A stretch of 64,000 bases of DNA from Ichthyophthirius multifiliis (lineage: Eukaryota > Ciliophora > Oligohymenophorea > Hymenostomatida). Of the stretch, positions 36,876-49,321 are shown in pieces. A program made the position numbers and the translations under genes. Positions within the stretch are counted from its first letter, which is position 1. Each line of letters starts with the position of its first letter. The notes beneath the pieces are model-generated. The model did not search any database, was not told the origin of the DNA, and saw only the letters and a program-made list of their open reading frames with translations. Where the stretch lies: contig NW_004085906.1 of the NCBI RefSeq assembly GCF_000220395.1, positions 1 to 64,000 on the forward strand, in the 5' to 3' direction.

Positions 36876-38036
36876 TCAAAATCCAAGTTTTTTTTAAACA
36901 AAAGATCTTTTGCAGTCTTTACACTTTTTAATATCCTTTTTCTACAAAAGATTACTATTTTTCATTTTTTTTTCAATAAATTCATGTAAATTTCTCAACA
37001 TTTTGTCTTCAAAATTTTTTCTTAAATTACTTTCTTAAAAGTCATCTCCAATATATTGTCCGAATACATCAGCTTATTACAAAACAAAAGCTTCAAGTTT
37101 TAATAAAATATCGATTTCTTCATTTCTACCTTAAGTGGCCGATTAGAAACTTTTTTCAAATGAAATACACATATTTGCAGCGTGTTCTAAAGCATTCTTA
37201 TTATGACTTATTTTTTCAGCAGCTTAATCAATTATTTCTTATTCTTTTTAAACACAAGATTACATAATTTCAATATATTATTCTAAATGGTTTTATTCAT
37301 CAACTAATTATTCTCTAAATTTACTATATTAAGTTTTGATAGATTCGTAAGCTTATTTTCTTTCTAACTCTACAGAAATAGCATCAGACAATGCTTAATT
37401 CAAATCTTTTTCTAAATTTTAGAAAAGAACTTCTAATTAATTCAAAACTTAATTAAAATTCTCTTTTTGATTCAGAGATGCAAATGCAGACAATAAAGGA
37501 GCCATTTTAGGTACTTAATTTGCTTAAAGAAGAACTTTAAATAACTTATTTAAATGCTAAGGCATTTATGCAAATGAACTTTAGTCTTATTTTAACGATT
37601 CAATGAGTGGATATACTCCTTATACAGCATTAATTGCTGGAAATAATTAATTGTTTACCAATTCGTTATAATAATCATGTTCTTTTTATCTTTAGATGGT
37701 TAATTTTTCAACAATTAATTAAACTTCTTCAATATATCTCTATACTTAATTTAAATCTTTTTTAGAATTTAACAAAGATAAATTGCATTAAGATTAATGA
37801 ATTTAAGCATTTTTTAATGATTCTTCAGCATCTGAAACTTCTTTATTACGGAATAAAAATTCTTATAAGCATTCTAGTCTTATTTATTCCATTAATCTTA
37901 ATGTTTTATTTGTTCTTAACCAAGGGATTATACCATTTTTAGAGCTCTTGGACTATTTAATCTGCTTGCAAAAAACAATTTATTTTGGAAAATATTAGTG
38001 TTACAAAGAAAATTATTTATATAATTTTTTATTCAT
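36876..38036 (-). CDS. Coiled-coil protein, possible granule lattice (GRL/trichocyst matrix) relative
   Basis: This is a continuous frame of 387 codons without introns, ending in TGA. The protein is largely alpha-helical coiled coil, acidic, with few cysteines: SVELERKQAYESIKTQYSKF, then MQSCVQKEQEIIDQAAEKIS, then AANMCISFEKSFQSATQGR and NEEIDILLKLEAFVLQQA. The pattern of a Cys before FE..F..A...R..EI recalls ciliate GRL and trichocyst matrix proteins, which form the cores of dense-core secretory granules. Against this, the predicted N-terminus (MNKKLYKQFSLQHQYF) is not a clear signal peptide, although an upstream exon could supply one. Function is therefore uncertain, while the coding status is firm. 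Confidence 0.7.
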
Positions 38037-39142
38037 AATTTTTTTTTTGCTTATTATTTTTTTTTAATTTTAAAATGATTTTTTTTAACTTCATAAGTAA
38101 AAAAAAATGTTATTTTTTTTTCTTTAAAAAAATGAAATTTAAAAAACGATATTTTTTTAAAAAACGGAATATTAATAATTTCAATTATCTTTAATATTTA
38201 TCAAATAATTTTTAAGGTTTAATAAATAATTAAAATTTGTTTACTTAAATAATTTAATTATATAAAAACATAATCTTAGATTATAAAAATTATTATTATT
38301 ATTAAATACTCTTAGATTATGTAGGTTTAAAATATTTATATTTAAGCATTGATTATAATAATTATTATATATAATATTTTTTAATTTATAAAAAAATATT
38401 TTAAATATATATTAAAAAAAATATATAATATTAACATAGTGTATTTCTTTTTAATTTTAAATGATGAATTAAAAAAAAATTTATTGTAAAAATATATATT
38501 TATATTAAAATATTTAATTATTTTACCTTTCTTGTAATATAAAAAATAATTTTAATTTTAATTGTATATGATATTTTTATTTTTATTTTTATATATATTT
38601 CAAATAAATTTAGTAAAAGTGTAAATATCTTATTTTAGTTATTAATTTCTCATAATTTTAATTTCCTAAAATTAAATAAAAATTTTTAAACGAATAAAAA
38701 TAATAGAATATAATGAAGTTAATATGAATATATTATATATTTTATAAAGAAAAAATAATTTTATATATATATTTTAAAAAAAAATAAAAAATAATAAACA
38801 ATAAGTATATATTATTTTTCGTGATTATATAATAAAAAAAAAATTGTATCTAACATATAAAATAAATTTAATTATATTATATTTAATTTTAAAATATAAA
38901 ATTATATTTAAATAAAAATATATAGTATATATTATATTTATAAGTAAAATAAATTTTATATAAATAAAAATAAAAAAAGAAAAAACAATATAAAAAAATA
39001 GTATTATAATTAATAAAGAAATATTATAAATAAAAGAAATAATATATAAATATGAAAATATAATATTATATATATTATATATATATATATAAATTTTTTT
39101 ATATTTATATATATATATATATTTCCATATATATTTTTAATC
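38037..39142. other. A/T-rich spacer
   Basis: TA runs near 39060-39120 and homopolymers only. Promoter of the gene to the left is presumably here. Confidence 0.5.
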
Positions 39143-40726
39143 TCAAAAACGTTTTTATTCACATATATGATTGTATTTTTCTGCATGATCTTTATTATTT
39201 TTCATTGTTCTACAATTTATTCCCCAATAGCAGTTAGGTTTTTTATATTGCTATTTTTGTTTTATATTTTCTAAGTATCTAAATATGATTTAATTCCATA
39301 ATAGTGGAAAACATTCTGTACATAAAGCTGTTTCTGGATAAATTTTTATTTCTTTTTTATCTCCAACGTAATTTGATATTTTATTTGATATTTAATATGA
39401 AAATGACTATTTTTATATGAATTATATTTAGAAAATTTCTTTTGTTGAATATTTATTTTATTTTATATGTTCTTATAATATATTATATTCAACTAAATTT
39501 CCTTTAAAAACATCATCCATTATATTTTCAGGAATATTTGCATCTTTTAATTAAAATAAATTAATATTTTTTCCAACACAAGAACCTAAGTATAAACCAC
39601 AAAATGGTTTTTTGCACAAATAACATTTTTAATTTTCTAAATCATCTCTTTAAGGAAATATTCTATCACAAGAATAGCAATATTAATGTTATTGATCTTT
39701 TCCGCATTAAAATCCATTATTATTCATTTTAAAACATTCTATACAATCTTTTGGATTGACCCTTTGTTTTTTGTTTTGTTTTCATAAAATATAATTTTTA
39801 TATATATATTTATATTACTATTACAAGATTTAATTATCTTCACTTAAATATGAATAATTTGAAAATGTTTCATCTTCGTTTTGATTTTAATTATAGTTAT
39901 TTGTTTAGATTTTATTATTAACTTTATTTAAGGAAACAATTTTTTTAATTTAATTAATTGTTAAAGTTTCTATATTAATTTTATTTTTAGTATTCAATTC
40001 TTAATATTCATGATTTGGTCGTTTTTTTTGTGGATTTTATTCCAAATAGTTTTTTATTTATTAATTAATGATTATATTTTTTTTTAAAAATGTCATTTGA
40101 TTTTTACATTAAGGGCATTAGTCCTCTTTTATTATTAATTCAGAAATACATCCTCCGCAAAAATTGTGCAGACAAGGATTCACAGTTATGCATTAAAAAA
40201 GTATATTTTAACAAATTCCACATTTTAGTTTTTCTATATCTTATATTTCGTTATATTTTTATAATTTTTCGTTCTATATTTGTTTTTTTATTTTTATTAA
40301 ATTTTATATTATATTTACTTAATTATTGTCATCATTTTATTCATTTTTCATAAATATAAATCCTAAGCATTATTTCTAACCTACTTTATTTTTATGTAAA
40401 AGATATAAAACTTCTCCACTTTTTAGATCTTGGTATATATTTCCTTTTCCAATTTATTTATCATTAACAAATGTACCATTTGTAGATAAATCTTCTATGT
40501 TTAGCTTCTTTTGTAATGTATATATTAATTTACAGTGTACTAATGAAATTTTTTAAAAACCTTTTATTTATATTTAGCATGAATCAGATCTTCCTATAGT
40601 TATTTCAGGACCTGATAAATAATAATCCTCACAGAGAGATTAGTTTAATGAAATTAATTTGCCCCATGGTTTATATTATATTGAATTTTCGTTTATTTCT
40701 TCGAGTTCAATTGTATCACAAGACAT
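39143..40726 (-). CDS. CHFR: CHFR-type E3 ubiquitin ligase: FHA, RING, Cys-rich, PBZ
   Basis: CHFR is a mitotic-stress checkpoint ubiquitin ligase in animals. Exons 40726-40381 and 40239-39143 join in phase across a 141-base intron and give 480 residues. The FHA domain (residues about 25-115) has ITIGRSDSC, SLVHCKL and IEDLSTNGTFVND, with the phosphothreonine-binding Arg, Ser, His and Asn. The RING reads CGICQNILFQC, then NPCLHNFCGGCISELI and CPQC. A Cys-rich region follows (CYSCDRIFPQR, CYLCKKPFCGLY, YLGSCVGKNINLFQL). The C-terminus is a PBZ zinc finger, NCYWGINCRT, then HAEKYNHICEQKR, which in animal CHFR binds poly(ADP-ribose). Domain order and wording match human CHFR from end to end. Confidence 0.94.
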
Positions 40727-41197
40727 ATTTTTTTTTTTTTTTATTTATAAATATATTATTATTTGGTTATTTTTTAATTTTATTTATTTTTATTTATTTG
40801 TAATTAATTATTTTCTGAATAATTTTGATAGAAAATTTTCAAAAGGCGGTTTTTTAGTTATTATTTATTTTTATTAATCTTCATTAATTATTATTAAAAT
40901 AAAATATTTTTATATATTTATTAATATTAATTATTATAATACTGTATTAATTTATATTACTTTAATTATTTATTTTTTTTTAAAAAAAATAAAAATAATA
41001 ATAATTGGAAATTTCAATTATAAAAATTATTTTTAACAAAAAAATAAAACAAATAAATAAATATAACTATATTTATAATTAATATTGAACTATTTCAAAC
41101 AACAAACGCATAAAAAAATATACATATTATATATAGAAATAATTAAATACAAAATATTTCAGAAATCAAACAAGGAAAAACAAATAAAATAAACTTC
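40727..41197. other. Divergent intergenic spacer
   Basis: A/T-only region between CHFR (-) and the channel gene (+), presumably with both promoters. Confidence 0.5.
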
Positions 41198-44133
41198 ATG
41201 AAATAAATTCAAAAGCACAACTCAGAAGAAAGTGTGCCGAACTTTGCATTTTCATTAACGTGTTCTAAGGACTTAAGCTAAGTAAGTTATGAAATAAATT
41301 AAGAAAGTCATAGTTAGGCTTATAATGTTTTACAAATAAATAAGCATAAATAAGAATCTTAAGTAAAAAAAAAAAAAATGATTTTAAAAATAAAAAATAA
41401 TAAAAATAAAAAATAGAAAGAACCAACACAAAAAGTCTCATAGTTTAGAAAAAAAGACTATTTAAAAACTGGAGAAATAATTCCTTTTAAAAAGAAAGAA
41501 ACTTAAACAGAATAAATAATAAAGAGATAAAGATTTTCTTTAATTACATTATTGAATTCAAATTCCTATCCGTAATATACCTAGTAAAATTATAAAAGAT
41601 TCTTAGAGAAGGTAAGAAATTATTCGTTTGAAACCTAAAGAAGAGTTTCTAAAAAATAAATTTAAAAAGTAGAACAAAATATTAAGACAGAAAATATATA
41701 ATCTTAATATTTACACAGATAACCTTCTAAGAATAAAATAAAATATGAAATATAATAAAAAAAACATATTATAGAATCTCATTGTTCTTCAATATAAAAG
41801 TAAAAAAGTTAACAAAAAATAAAATACTAATAATAGTAAGATCTAATCCCAGATAATCCCATTTTTATTGATTTCGAAAAAATTCGAGTGCTTTTAAATG
41901 ATAAAACAGATTTATTTTCATAAAAAAAAATCACAAAAAATATAAATTTGACAAAATCTTCATTATAAAAAATTCTTGATTTTGGTTTTGAACTTATTTC
42001 ATTTAAACTTTATAAATTTATATAAACTAAAGGGTTATTGAGTAATTTTTCATTTTCTTTTTTATTCCTTAGTATTCTCTTTAATATTTTTATTATTTAG
42101 TTTTACCTTTTTAAAACTTTAAAATGTTACCAAAATACATTTCCTTTGTTTATCTTTTAATCTTTTTTATATTTTTTTTCTCTTATTGAAGTTATTTTTG
42201 GACTCTCGATATAATATTATGATAAATATACTAACTAAATACTTCCATAGACTATAAAAAATTACCCAAATATACTAAAATTAGCTGATATATTGCCAAC
42301 AATTATCATTTTGTTGGAAACTTTAAACCCAATTATATATTTTTAGATACCTAATTTTTATTTGGTGATTTTAAGGATATTTGTTTTGTTAAAAACTATT
42401 AAAATAAATTAAAATATAAAAAGTCTTAAACTTCATTTTTTCAAAAGATTTAAATTTTATTAATATGATGTTTTTAAAGTAATTATATATTCTATTTTAA
42501 TAATTTTGTTTTTTACAAATTTTTAGCTATATCTTTAAAATTAAGTAATTATTTATATATATATATATAATATTTATATATATATATATATATATATCAA
42601 TATATTTATTTTCTCATATTAGTGTACTTTATATTAATTTACTGAAAATATATTATTATGTATTACTTGCATATTTGGTAATAATTCCTACTTTCTTCAA
42701 GAATAAATAGAAAAAGATTACTTAATTTTCTTACAAATCTAAAGTTCAACATTAGGACTAATTTATATGTATATATTTTGGACTTTTTTTAATATTAAAA
42801 AGAGAAAATATAAAGAAAAAAGCTTAAAAATCTAACATTAAATTGATTTAATGGAACATTCTCTTAAATATAATATAAAAAATACCATTTTAGATTAGAA
42901 TTTAAATTATATTGCAAATTTGCCTATTACAAATATATTCTCGAACACATAAAGTTAATAAGAGACATTAGTTTTTCTTCCAAACTAAGAAAAATAGGTT
43001 TTAGATAATTTCATAGAATCTATTTTTTTCGAAAAAATACCTTTTTTGAGCAATTTCAAGAAATCGTTATCATCTAAACTATTTTCAATTATTTAAGAAA
43101 TCACTTTTTAGCCTAATAAATATGTCATTTCTGAAAATACATTAGATGATTAAGCTTTATATTTAATTTTATAGGGGGAAGCGCATATAATATAATAAAA
43201 AATGACCTCTTCTTCACAATTTATTATTGATAAATTAAACAAATATGATTATTTTGGAGAGCTTAGTTTCATTACAGGAGAAAAAAGGAAAGCTAGTGTA
43301 CTTTCTAAAGGTATTTTGACAGTATTAAAGATTAAGAGAGTAGAATTTGTAGAATTAATAAAAGTTAATTTACTAGATTATGAATTATATTGTATGTTAA
43401 AAGATGAGATATAATTACAAAGCAATCTAAAGAAAATAAATGTGAAATGCTATATATGTAAATAAGAAAATCACCTAGGGTAAAATTGCTAAGAATGTCA
43501 TATATAAAAAAGAAAGTATTTTTAAATATAAAAAGATGTTTCTATGTAAGAAAAAGGGTGCTTGGAAAAAATTAAAAGAAAATAAAGAAAAAAATACAAA
43601 GCTTTATAAAATATTAAAAATAATTAAATAGCTTTAAGTTAAATATTAGAAAATACTTAAATTTATTAATATTTATTTTCAGAAGAAAATTATATATTTC
43701 CTTTTTCAGATTAAGAACTTATAGATAGAAAAATTTATTATGATAAATTTATGCTTTCTCAAGAGTTTTCAGATAAAGCGCATACAATTTAAAAAAATTC
43801 TTCACTTTTAGTAAATAATTAATAATAAATAAATTAATCAACGATCAAAAGAAATTCTTCTCGTCCATAAAATTAGAAAGAGTCTTTATGCTCTTTATGT
43901 TTTGAAGATTTAATTTCGGATATAGCTGTTTTAAACAATTTGAATTAAATAGTAAGTAGTGAAGCTTTCGTTTCTTAAACATCTTTAACTAATAAAAAAG
44001 CAATAATAAAATCTAAAACAAAAGAAGAAAAAAATAGTGTTAATTCTATGACATCAAATGTGCTTAATAATAGCATGAAAAGTAAATAAAGTTAAATTTC
44101 AGAAAAAATTATTTCTGATCCTTAATAAAAATA

Positions 44134-44193
<60 letters not shown>

Positions 44194-44698
44194 TAAATAA
44201 TTATAATAATAAAATAATTAATAACAGTAAGCTTTAATTCCTTTATTATAATAATAACCATCTTTATAGTAATAAATCTAAAAAGAAATAGTAAAAAAAT
44301 TAACATAGCTCAAAATAATTATAATACTTAATCTTTGTAAAAATCGTAAATTTACCAAAATTAAGATATTTAAATAATGTAATTTTAAAATGAAGAATTA
44401 AATGAGAAAGCTAATAATTATCTTGTTTATTATCCCAAATAATAATATAGAAAATGTAATAAAAATTATAAATGATAAGGTAAAGAAAAATTAAATAGAT
44501 ATGTTAAATAGAATAAACAGTAATAAATAAAAAATAGTTTAAAAGTATTTTAAAATCCCTAACTATAATCAGACTCTAAAAAATTATAATATTTAATAGA
44601 AGGAATATTAGGAAAAATAAAATTTTAAACTAATTGATTAATTCAATAATAATATTTTAAATAATATTGAATAAAATGATAAAAGTTTTTTTTAATGA
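41198..44698 (+). CDS. Cyclic-nucleotide-gated/EAG-like channel protein with altered pore and polyQ tail
   Basis: With one in-frame intron removed (42545-42622, GT..ATTAG), this reads as about 1140 codons. The N-terminal 230 residues are polar, with IPDNPIFIDFEKIRVLL just before S1. Membrane helices follow: SFSFLFLSILFNIFIIQFYLF (S1), FIFQSFLYFFSLIEVIFGLS (S2), an S3 to S4-like part with YLVILRIFVLLKTIKINQN, S5 (VFKVIIYSILIILFFTNF) and an S6-like GLIYMYIFWTFFNIKK. Between S5 and S6 the stretch LLCITCIFGN stands where SVGFGN or TVGYGD is expected. A cyclic-nucleotide-binding domain follows (NKYVISENTLDDQALYLILQ, then DYFGELSFITGEKRKASVL). The tail has CxxC pairs and a polyGln tract. The last 130 residues could lie in another frame. 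Confidence 0.8.
44141..44191. repeat. (TAA)n microsatellite read as polyglutamine
   Basis: About 17 TAA triplets lie in phase with the upstream cyclic-nucleotide-binding domain. Under the ciliate code they give a polyGln tract. Confidence 0.85.
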
Positions 44699-44945
44699 AA
44701 AAAAATATTAATTTATTTTTAAAATTTATTTATAAATATAAAATTAACATAATTATTAATATTTTTTATATTATTAAATTTTTACATTAATAATTTACTT
44801 AAATAAATTTCATGTACATAATAAATTTTAATTAATATTTAAAATTTTATGAAATTATTTAAAATATATTTATTAAATCAATATAAAAATATAAAAAAAA
44901 TATATAAAAAATTTATAATTATATTTGTATATGTAATATTTATAA

Positions 44946-45007
<62 letters not shown>

Positions 45008-45137
45008 CAATCTTTCATTTTCTATTTTAAAATAAAATTAATGAAAATAATAAAAAAATTTAAAAAATGTTTTATATATTAAATATTAATTAATTTCTAA
45101 CAAAAAACAATATTTATTATTTTTATTTTTATTTTTC
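44699..45137. other. Convergent spacer with TA repeat
   Basis: A/T-only sequence. A TA microsatellite spans about 44952-45004. Confidence 0.5.
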
Positions 45138-45716
45138 TCAATTTAAGAATTTCGAAATCCATTAGAATCCATCTGCATAACCAATTTTTTTAGCCACGGA
45201 ACACATAAATAATTCCACTTATCTTCCATCCAATTCTGTTACTTTTTCAATTCCGAATTATGTTTTATTTGCTAAACCAAAGTTTAATCTTAATTCTTCT
45301 TCTCCTGCAGCTCCAGTTATATCAATTTTGTTTGCTAAAATAACAATAGGAACTTTTGCTAATTCAGGAGTATTTAAAATTTTATTAAATTCTATTCTTG
45401 ATTCTGAAAATCTTACATGATCAGAACTATCTACTAAATATACTATAGCATCAATTGATGAATAATAGTTCTTCCATGTTTTTCTTACAGCTTCATGACC
45501 ACCTAAATCAAATGCTTTGAATCTTACATTTCCTAAAACTAATTCTTCAGTATGGGCTTATGGAGTTGGATCATGTTAAATCATTCTTCCGTCTTTTAAT
45601 CTTCTTAATAATGTAGTTTTGCCAGCATTATCTAAACCTAAGAATAATATTTTTCCATTTTTTTTATATAGACCTAAATAGCCCAACATGTCTTTGAAAA
45701 AATTAAATAAGAACAT
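45138..45716 (-). CDS. SAR1: SAR1 small GTPase (COPII coat)
   Basis: SAR1 starts COPII vesicle budding at the ER. The gene is intronless and gives 192 residues, the usual length. The N-terminus [17 protein letters not shown] is the amphipathic membrane-inserting helix. The G boxes are intact: [11 protein letters not shown] (P-loop), HDPTPQAHTEEL (switch I), [12 protein letters not shown] (switch II), ILANKID and a CSVAKKIGY segment at the G5 position. As in SAR1, and unlike ARF, there is no N-terminal myristoylation Gly, and the FDLGGH form is present. Codon use differs from its neighbours: it uses more GGT, GGA and GCT and fewer TAA Gln codons, as expected for a highly expressed conserved gene. 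Confidence 0.97.
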
Positions 45717-45899
45717 TTTTTTATTTTTATATATTTTTTTTTTATATTTAATTTCGAAAAAAATTTATTTTTATATTTTATTTTTAAATGAAAAAAATTA
45801 AATTTAATAATTTTTTCTACATATATATTTTGTTATTTTGTTTTATTTTATTTTTTAAAATATAGAAGAAAAGAAATATATATATATATGTTATATATC

Positions 45900-45930
<31 letters not shown>

Positions 45931-45940
45931 CATTAATATT

Positions 45941-45979
<39 letters not shown>

Positions 45980-47582
45980 TGTAATATAAAATTATTAATT
46001 TAAAATATAATGCATTTTTCTATTTCACACGTGTATTTTTAAATTTTTGAAATAGGTTTTTTTTACATCTAAATAATTTAAGATTTAAATTAATTGATAT
46101 TAATAAACATATAAAATATAAATTTATATAAATATTTTAATCTTAAATTTTATAGTTTATATTTAGTAAATATATAAAATATTAAATTACATATAGAATC
46201 AAATAAAGAAATATATAATATATATTAAAGTATAATTATATAAAATTATATATGTAAATAAATATCTATTTTTTTTTTTTTTTAATTAAAACTATATTTA
46301 TATTTTTTTTTTCTGTATTATCTATATTTATTTCTAAATTCATAAGCTCTTTATTTTAATAATTTTTTATATCAGATTATATTTAATTATTTTTTTATTT
46401 ACAAATTATTTAATTATATTATTCTTTTAATAAAATAGCAATAACTCGAAATTTATTATTTTATTTTAAAAATCTGTAATTTAAAAAAATAAAATAAAAA
46501 AAAAATGTTTATATTACAATCCATAAAAAAAATTCATATGATTTCTTTTTAATTTTATTAATTATATATATATATATATATATATTTTAAATCTATAAAT
46601 TTATGTTTTTATAATAATTTTAATATTTTATTAAATTAATATTTAAATAACAAATTGAAGTTTAATGTTAATATTAAAAAAAAAAAAACTTTTTATTTGA
46701 TAAACAATAAAAAAATCCATAAATTGTTTTTAAAGTGAATTGAAATCATATTATATTTATTATTTTAAGTATTATATTTATCATTTTTTCTTTAATTTTT
46801 TTAAATTATATTAAATAAAAAGAATATAATTTATTTTTTCCCGTATTTTTTTATTTTTTATGTTTGATATGTTTTTTTTAAAAAATAATGTAAAATAAAA
46901 ATTGCAAATATTAATATTAAAAAGTACATCAAAATATATATTATTTCTTATATTCTAAAATTTGTTTATATTTAACATAATTTCATTTTATTATTATTAA
47001 ATTTTATTATGATTTTATTGTATATATAAATTTAAAAATAATAAATTAATTAAAATAGGAAAAAAATAGACATTATTAAATAAGTATTTATTACTAAATA
47101 TAATAATATAGTATTTAATATAAATATATTAAAAAAGTGTTTATGAAACGATTAAATCTAATATTTTTTTCATATATTAAGAAAAAAAAAAATTAATATT
47201 TTATTTTCTATATTTGAAAATAAATCTTTATATTAATAAAAAAAAAATATTTAGAAGAAAATAATTAAAAATAAAATATGAGTAATTCGAAAATGTAATA
47301 ATAAAGAAAAAAAAAAATCATCTTATTTAGTTTTTAATTTATAATAAAAAAAAACTTAATTTCATTATTATATATATTTATTATATTATTTTTTATTTTG
47401 TTAATGATAAATATTAAATTTTATTAAAAAAAATTTTTACAAACTATAAATAAATAATTACAACAAAAATTTTATAGTTATTATTTTTTTTATTATTAAA
47501 AAGAAAACGAAAAAGTTATTCAAGAAAATTTATTTTTATTTACAAATTTTTTATTAATTAAAAGTTTTTTATTTTAAGAAAT
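45717..47582. other. Long A/T-rich spacer
   Basis: TA runs near 45885-45975 and 46565-46585 with many homopolymers. I saw no coding stretch, RNA gene or repeat family. Confidence 0.5.
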
Positions 47583-47843
47583 TCAAAAACATTATTATTA
47601 AATTATTTCATGTCTACAATTTTAAGGTTTTTACATGTCAAAAAAGTATTTATTTTTTATTTTATTAGTTTAATTGTTTTTCTTTTTGATTATTTTATAT
47701 TGTTTCTTTATGTATTCTTTTTTTTCTTTTATAAATTATTCTTCAGAAAAATCAAATAATTCAGTAGGTAAGTAAAACATATTAATTTTTTAATTCATCA
47801 AAGGGATAATTGGACTTTCAGGATTTGGGTATTCAAAAATCAT
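47583..47843 (-). CDS. Small hypothetical protein, 86 residues
   Basis: An ATG-to-TGA frame of 87 codons without intron. The N-terminus reads MIFEYPNPESPIIPLMNQ, then MFYLPTELFDFSEEQFIKEK, and a basic C-terminal half follows (EYIKKQYKIIKKK) with NCRHEI near the end. The high content of Pro, Glu and Asp in an A/T-only neighbourhood argues for real coding. No family is recognised. The acidic Phe-rich head and basic tail could be a short adaptor or nuclear peptide, but this is not supported further. Confidence 0.55.
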
Positions 47844-49321
47844 TTTTTTTTATATTTTTTTTTATTAAGAATTTTTTTTTAATTATTTATTATTTAGATT
47901 AGTTATTATGATTATTTATTTTTTTAATAAATTAAAATTTATTTATTGGATTTTAACAATATTTTTTTTTTTTTTTCAAAATTTTTAATTTTTAAAATTA
48001 ATTTAATTTTAAAAATTTATTTTTGTACGAAATAAAAATGTAAAAAAAAAATACTTATTAAAAGCTTTTTTAGAAGAATTTTTATTTTATTTTTGAATGT
48101 TTCTTTTCTAAATAAAAAATTAAATGTTGAATTATAAAAATAATATATAGCCGATTGCCTTTTTAAAATTATTTACTAACTGATTATTCATAATTTAAAT
48201 TTTATATATGTTTAACTAGCAAGATATAAAATTAAATATTTTTAAAATTTAATTTTGAAAAATTAAAAATTAAAAAATATAAAAAAGTAAAAAAAAAATA
48301 TAGAAGATAATAAATAATTCAAAAATTATAATAAAACCATAAAAATATTATAAAATATTCCATCTTTAAAATGATTCTTATTATAAGTATTTTTATTACT
48401 TATGTAAACGTGTTTCTAATTATAATAATTTAGTATACAATTAAATTTATTTTTAAATTTATATTGGGATTTAATTAATATTATTTGAAAATAGAAAAAC
48501 CGGGTAAAATTCAAAACTTATTTTTTTATTTATAAATAAAAAATATATGATTTAATATATATCATAAAAAAAAAATAAAAAATAAAAATAAAAAAAATAA
48601 AAAATAACTCTTCATTTTTTCAGAGTTTTTTAAATAATATTATAAAGTTTATTATAATAACATAAATTATTGTTTATTTAAATTCTAATATTTTATATCG
48701 AAAATTCATGACTAAATCAATTTATATATATTTAGATTCAAAAATTGCTTTTTTTATATAAAAATAATTATATAAAGTCAAAGTTTCTTAATATAAATTC
48801 ATTTTAATGTAATATATTATATAATAAAAAAATAATATGAAATTTTATAAATACATTAAGATATAATAATAGAGCTATAATTTAAATTATTATTAAAGAT
48901 AAGATAATAATATAATTTATTTAAATTGCTTCAATTTTATTTATTTTTTAAAGTTATATTTATATTTTAGTTATTTTTAATTTTAAAATAAATTTAAATT
49001 TTGTATTTTATTAATTTTTAAAAATATTTAAAATTTTTCACAAATTTTAAATATTTTTAAATTATATAGGACCAAAATAAAAAACAAAAAAAGCAAAAAA
49101 AAGGAACAAAATATATATTCTACTATTATAAATAAATTGTTCTTAATATTTATATATTTTATTTCTTAAAAGAAAATTTTCTTTTTTTGCTATATCTTTA
49201 TTATATTATTCTAAAAAGAATTAAAAAACATAAATTTTTATCGATATATAAATATAATATTAGAACAAAAAAATTTTATAAATTCATTCCAAATTATTTT
49301 TTATAAAAAAAATAATAATTT
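47844..49321. other. Long A/T-rich spacer
   Basis: Homopolymers and A/T mixtures only. No gene is supported. Confidence 0.5.

Noticed and set aside
37261-37300. Apparent frameshift in the GRL-like gene
   Set aside because: Re-reading the bases showed a continuous frame; the shift was my own miscount.
40090-40353. 87-codon plus-strand open frame
   Set aside because: It is antisense to the CHFR RING exon and intron.
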